Positions 60,964 through 64,000 of a stretch of DNA of 64,000 nucleotides are shown one piece after another; the stretch's first letter is position 1; every line of letters begins with the position of its first letter. A model generated the notes under the pieces. It made no database searches and was not told the DNA's origin. It worked only from the letters and a program-made list of their open reading frames with translations. The position numbers and the translations under genes were made by a program. This DNA comes from Candidatus Saccharimonadota bacterium. Its GTDB lineage: Bacteria; Patescibacteriota; Saccharimonadia; Saccharimonadales; Saccharimonadaceae. The DNA is taken from positions 62,001 to 126,000 of the forward strand of contig CAJPUO010000002.1 of assembly GCA_905373795.1 (NCBI GenBank), given 5' to 3'.

Positions 60964-62126
60964 TGGCCCGGGTATTCGTTGGCATGTCGGGCGGCGTTGA
61001 TTCGTCGGTAGCGGCAGCGCTATTGGTTGAGCAAGGCCACGACGTCACTGGTGTCTATATGAAAAATTGGTCGGAAGATTTGCCGGGTATGCATTGTCCG
61101 TGGGCGGAAGATGTGGCTGACGCTAAGCGCGTGGCGGTGGGGCTGGGAATTAATTTTCAGGTGTTTGATTTTCAGAAAGAGTATAAGCAAAATGTCGTTG
61201 ACTATATGATCCGCGAATACCAGGCGGGTCGGACGCCAAATCCTGATGTGATGTGTAATCAAGAGGTGAAGTTTAAGTTATTTTTAGAGGCGGCGTTGGC
61301 GGCGGGCGCGGAGTATATTGCGACAGGGCATTATGCGCGCACTTTTCTTCCCGCGGGTCCTGTCGCTCGGTCCGCCCCTGAAAATTTTTCAGATGAGCTG
61401 AAAATATTTTCGGGCGCTACCCCGCCTCGCGCCACCCGCAGAGCGGATTCTTGCTTGAGCGAGGGTCGGTTACTCCGTGCTCACGATGACAACAAAGACC
61501 AAACTTATTTCCTGTACCGCGTGACGTCCGAGGCACTGGCAAAAACTATGTTTCCGCTGGGTGATTTTACTAAGGCTGAGGTGCGCCAGATGGCTAAGGA
61601 GCGGGGTTTGTGGACGGCCAGCAAAAAGGAATCGATGGGGATTTGCTTTGTTGGGCAAGTGGGGATTCGCGAGTTTTTGTCAGAATATGTTGAGACTAGC
61701 CCAGGTGACATTATTGACCAACAAACAGGCGTGGTTGTTGGGCGGCATGACGGGGCGATATTTTACACTTTGGGTCAGCGTCATGGCCTGAATGTTGGTG
61801 GCGGCTTGCCGTATTATGTCGTCGGCAAAGATATGGCCAAGAATGAAGTTTACGTGTCCCGCTCAATTGATAATGCAAAATTGTGGCGCAAAGAGTTGAC
61901 ACTGGCTGACGTTCACTGGATCAATCAGCCGCCAAAAGGTGATGCCTGTCAAGTTCGGGTGCGACATCGGGCGCCGCTTATTAATGCGGAGATTACGCGT
62001 GTGAACGACGATGCTGGCGAGAAGGTGACAGTGCAGCTGTCCGAGCCGCAGCGCGCCGCCACCCCAGGTCAGTCAGCCGTGATATATGACGGCGAGGAAT
62101 GTTTGGGCGGCGGGATTATTTACTAA
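60963..62126 (+). CDS. mnmA: tRNA-specific 2-thiouridylase MnmA with an in-frame insertion
   Basis: 387 aa. Thiolates U34 of Lys, Glu and Gln tRNAs using ATP and relayed sulfur. PP-loop GMSGGVDSSVAALL, KNWSEDLPGMHCPW, catalytic Cys in NPDVMCNQEVKF, second Cys in MGICFVGQVGIREFL, and the C-terminal beta-barrel. Between GHYAR and LLRAHDDNKDQTYFLYRV, where relatives have only a few residues, there are about 40 extra residues encoded by a GC-rich palindromic segment (about 61342-61467). The frame is kept open, so a tolerated insertion is likely. Confidence 0.93.
   Translation: MARVFVGMSGGVDSSVAAALLVEQGHDVTGVYMKNWSEDLPGMHCPWAEDVADAKRVAVGLGINFQVFDFQKEYKQNVVDYMIREYQAGRTPNPDVMCNQEVKFKLFLEAALAAGAEYIATGHYARTFLPAGPVARSAPENFSDELKIFSGATPPRATRRADSCLSEGRLLRAHDDNKDQTYFLYRVTSEALAKTMFPLGDFTKAEVRQMAKERGLWTASKKESMGICFVGQVGIREFLSEYVETSPGDIIDQQTGVVVGRHDGAIFYTLGQRHGLNVGGGLPYYVVGKDMAKNEVYVSRSIDNAKLWRKELTLADVHWINQPPKGDACQVRVRHRAPLINAEITRVNDDAGEKVTVQLSEPQRAATPGQSAVIYDGEECLGGGIIY
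61353..61439. repeat. palindromic element inserted in frame in mnmA
   Basis: GCGGGT (61353-61358) pairs with ACCCGC (61434-61439), CGCCC (61373-61377) with GGGCG (61412-61416), and CTGAAAATTTTTCAG with CTGAAAATATTTTC in the centre, separated by ATGAG. It forms a long imperfect hairpin inside the MnmA reading frame, like the Rickettsia palindromic elements in style. Confidence 0.65.
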
Positions 62127-62415
62127 GCTAGCTGCTACTGAGAAGTATACTTGCGGGCCTTCATTCATCATAGCCTCGATAAGCATACCGCGGTTAGGAA
62201 TCTGGCCAAACAGCTCTTTCAGCCTTTCAAGATTTTCTTTGTGTTCGACGATACTTTGGGAAATATGAGCCTTAGTGATTGATCCTCTCTCTCAGACATT
62301 GCGCAACGTCAGGTGCTTCAAGCTGGCGTTTCTCTTTTTCTGCTCTGTCAGACACGGCTTTTATCGGATCATCAGTAATTAAATCATACACTTCGCGTCG
62401 AGCAATACTAAAAGT
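62127..62415 (-). pseudogene. 3' remnant of the kinase-like gene (frameshifted)
   Basis: Past the stop at 62416 the same minus-strand frame continues with plausible protein (SIARREVYDLITDDPIKAVS, then EKRQLEAPDVAQC) up to a stop after a GAGAGAGAG tract (62284-62292). Shifting frame at that tract gives more protein (ITKAHISQSIVEHKENLERL, then FGQIPNRGMLIEAMMNEG) that runs into mnmA. The larger ancestral gene appears broken by one stop and one frameshift. This fills an otherwise gene-free 289 bp. Confidence 0.55.
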
Positions 62416-63126
62416 TTAATTAGTGATTGCTTGAAGTTTCCGTGATAGATTCATGCGCTCACGAAAATCGTAGCCCTGTTCTTCAAAACGCATCAACTGC
62501 TGGTAGTCAAATATGTTATCTAACATAGAGACAATTAGTCCTGAATAACCAGCTCGAAGATTATCTTTGTTAGTCGAATTATTAATTGTCATATCCTGTA
62601 AGTCATAAAAAAACAAGCGCATTGATCCATCGGGCAAAGCGGCAAACGATATGCTGTCTCGCGACAGGATGATTCCCGATTGTGTGAGCGTGGCGATATC
62701 GGCACCAAAACCAGTGATATAGGAAGAAATATCTGAAAAATGTTCAATATGAGAAAGTGGACCGTGTGTATATGTCTGTGTTCCATCCTTGCTGTCAAAG
62801 ACCCTAAAAGGAAGGTCAGAAAATGGCGTCATGCTTAGTGCTGGTAATTCCCGACTGTTTATAGTAGCAACCATTATTTCGTATTCTGGAATAGTGAGAA
62901 GTCCTAATTCAGACAGTAGTTTCGCGTTTTCGGGTTCTTGTAATACACTGTTCCATTTCTCTGCCTGTGTATCGGGATCGTCAATGCTATTCGGCACCGC
63001 TAGCGCCCTTCTTTTTCCATTAATGATTGCGTCAAATACTGTTTTTGAGCCTCCTTCGCCAAGTAGACCCGAAATAATAAAATCTGTATCATCGATTTCT
63101 CTTGGTTGGATATATTCGTGTGACAT
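62416..63126 (-). CDS. protein-kinase-like fold protein, probably truncated
   Basis: 236 aa. GLLGEGGSKTVFDAIINGKRRALAVP resembles a kinase N-lobe (glycine loop and a beta-3 Ala-x-x), and GIILSRDSISFAALPDGSMRLFFYDLQDM sits where a catalytic loop and metal aspartate (YDLQ) would be, so it is like a bacterial protein- or small-molecule-kinase. Canonical HRD/DFG are not clear, so it may be a pseudokinase. The C-terminus is cut by TAA, with homologous-looking coding DNA beyond it. ATG 63126; 138 bp from the rpsP start on the other strand. Confidence 0.6.
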   Translation of the reverse strand: MSHEYIQPREIDDTDFIISGLLGEGGSKTVFDAIINGKRRALAVPNSIDDPDTQAEKWNSVLQEPENAKLLSELGLLTIPEYEIMVATINSRELPALSMTPFSDLPFRVFDSKDGTQTYTHGPLSHIEHFSDISSYITGFGADIATLTQSGIILSRDSISFAALPDGSMRLFFYDLQDMTINNSTNKDNLRAGYSGLIVSMLDNIFDYQQLMRFEEQGYDFRERMNLSRKLQAITN

Positions 63127-63182
63127 ACTTGAACATTATAACAGATAGACATAAAAAAGTCAATAGCAATCTCAAGGTAGAA

Positions 63183-63211
63183 TTGACGACCGCGCGTAAA
63201 TAGTGTACACT
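63183..63211 (+). promoter_or_regulatory. promoter of rpsP
   Basis: TTGACG (63183-63188), 17-bp spacer, TACACT (63206-63211). It predicts a leader of about 45 nt containing AAGGAAG for ribosome binding, in contrast to the leaderless genes. Confidence 0.75.
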
Positions 63212-63264
63212 CTCTAGGAGTAAGACATTAATCAAAGAGTTGTAAGAAAAGGAAGAAATTACAC

Positions 63265-63612
63265 ATGTTAGCAATTCGTTTGCAACGGTTGGGTCGCAAA
63301 GGTTATCCAGTGTATCGCCTGGCGGTACAGGAGGCGCATCGTCACCCGTCGAGTGGTCGAGTGGTCGCGTATGTCGGTAGTTACAACCCGCATACTAAAG
63401 AAGCAAATATTCAGGTTGAATCGGCGCAGAAATATTTAGATAACGGCGCTCAGCCAACCCCGCGCGTCGTTAAACTATTGAAAGAAGCTGGTGTTAAATT
63501 ACCGAAATGGATTAAAGAACCGGCTGCTGATAAGCATAAATCTATCCGTAACCCAGAGAAACTTCGCAAGAATCAGCCGAATGAAGAGCCGGCTGAAGAA
63601 TCTGCTGAGTAG
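63265..63612 (+). CDS. rpsP: 30S ribosomal protein S16
   Basis: 115 aa. MLAIRLQRLGRKGYPVYRLA is the classic bS16 start, followed by VAYVGSYNPHTKEANIQVE and YLDNGAQPTPRVVKLLKEAG. The C-terminus adds a charged tail (ending EEPAEESAE) beyond the usual about 85 residues. It binds 16S rRNA early in 30S assembly. Ribosome-binding site AAGGAAGAAA upstream; a terminator follows, so it is monocistronic. Confidence 0.97.
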   Translation: MLAIRLQRLGRKGYPVYRLAVQEAHRHPSSGRVVAYVGSYNPHTKEANIQVESAQKYLDNGAQPTPRVVKLLKEAGVKLPKWIKEPAADKHKSIRNPEKLRKNQPNEEPAEESAE

Positions 63613-63630
63613 ATATTATAGAATAATCGC

Positions 63631-63660
63631 AAACCGCTCGTTAATCGGGCGGTTTTGTTT
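63631..63660 (+). terminator. intrinsic terminator of rpsP
   Basis: AAACCGCTCG/CGGGCGGTTT, 10-bp stem with one G-T pair and loop TTAAT, followed by TGTTT. Confidence 0.9.
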
Positions 63661-63665
63661 TATGC

Positions 63666-63671
63666 TATAAT
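63666..63671 (+). promoter_or_regulatory. -10 box of alaS, leaderless type
   Basis: TATAAT, 7 nt before ATG 63679; it begins right after the rpsP terminator. Confidence 0.65.
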
Positions 63672-63678
63672 TACCTCT

Positions 63679-64000
63679 ATGAACACACAAGAAATCCGCC
63701 AGAAATATCTCGAATTTTGCCAAAGGAACGGCCACGCTATTATTGAGCGGGCGCCGCTTATACTGCACAATGACCCGACGACGTTATTTACCGGCTCGGG
63801 CATGCAGCCGCTCTTACCTTACTTGCTGGGCCAGGATCATCCGCAAGGCACTAAATTGGCTGATAGCCAAACGTGTTTGCGGGCGCAGGATATTGAGGAT
63901 GTTGGCGATAATCGCCATACGACGTTCTTTGAGATGCTGGGTAATTGGAGTATGGGCGAATATTTCAAACGCCAGCAGATTGAGTGGTTTTTCGAATTTT
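63679..64000 (+). CDS. alaS: alanyl-tRNA synthetase, 5' part
   Basis: 107 codons before the window edge. The start TQEIRQKYLEFCQRNGHAII, then FTGSGMQPLLPYLLG, KLADSQTCLRAQDIEDVGD and HTTFFEMLGNWSMGEYFKR are the class II aminoacylation core of AlaRS (motif 1-2 region). It charges tRNA-Ala; the editing and C-terminal domains lie outside the window. Confidence 0.96.
   Translation, partial: MNTQEIRQKYLEFCQRNGHAIIERAPLILHNDPTTLFTGSGMQPLLPYLLGQDHPQGTKLADSQTCLRAQDIEDVGDNRHTTFFEMLGNWSMGEYFKRQQIEWFFEF

Overview
The window looks like chromosome from a reduced-genome, monoderm-type bacterium of the Candidate Phyla Radiation, most likely a Saccharibacterium (TM7). This is inferred from gene content and style; no rRNA is present to confirm it. 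The signs are: short intergenic spaces; many genes with a -10 box only 6-8 nt from the start codon (apparently leaderless mRNAs); a nearly complete murein and Gram-positive style surface toolkit (MurA, MurB, LPxTG-like anchors, Rpf-like and 3D-domain cell-wall proteins); type IV pilins with a PilB-type ATPase; GatCAB; a few glycolytic enzymes; and no amino-acid or nucleotide biosynthesis genes. The genetic code reads as standard bacterial.

Layout. 1-800: two minus-strand Arg tRNAs and a small membrane protein. 0.8-4.5 kb: murB, then five prepilin-like genes, the last two convergent and sharing a perfect 137-bp inverted repeat. 4.5-9.2 kb: glyA, an HTH-MurA fusion and an alpha-glucan phosphorylase. 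9.3-11 kb: tRNA-Gly, tRNA-Arg, tRNA-Lys and tRNA-His around a low-complexity protein and a Ham1-like protein. 11-16 kb: folD, a divergent response regulator/histidine kinase pair and an LPKTG surface protein; tRNA-Glu follows. 16.1-26.6 kb is an accessory island: RTX remnant, HlyB-type ABC exporter, HlyD-type adaptor, a HEPN-like gene on the opposite strand, two membrane-anchored unknowns and a 1076-aa RTX lipase-like protein. 26.7-30.1 kb: pyk-pgk-tpiA. 30.2-37.3 kb: a disordered tail-anchored protein, a UvrD/PcrA helicase, an Rpf-like protein and uvrB. 38.4-42 kb: gatC-gatA-(HEPN-TM)-gatB. 42-47 kb: galU, two small membrane proteins and dnaE. 47.2-47.8 kb: a small membrane gene with a strongly structured leader and 3' element. 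47.8-52.7 kb: SpoU methyltransferase, PilB-like ATPase, a YabE-like 3D protein, rsmA and a PgeF-like protein. 52.7-56 kb: two tandem BspA-like surface proteins with LPxTG-like tails. 56-62 kb: metG, tatD, two unknowns, cysteine desulfurase, a YdcF-like protein and mnmA. 62-64 kb: a decayed kinase-like gene, rpsP and the start of alaS.

How the genes work together. GlyA and FolD supply one-carbon units. Pyk, Pgk and TpiA form a lower-glycolysis block, with glucan phosphorylase and GalU linking to glucose phosphates. Cysteine desulfurase and MnmA would carry out tRNA 2-thiolation. The pilins and the ATPase serve pili, and the anchored surface proteins, Rpf-like hydrolase and 3D protein shape the envelope. 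The standout is the type I secretion/RTX lipase island, a system normally associated with diderm bacteria, here in an apparently monoderm episymbiont.
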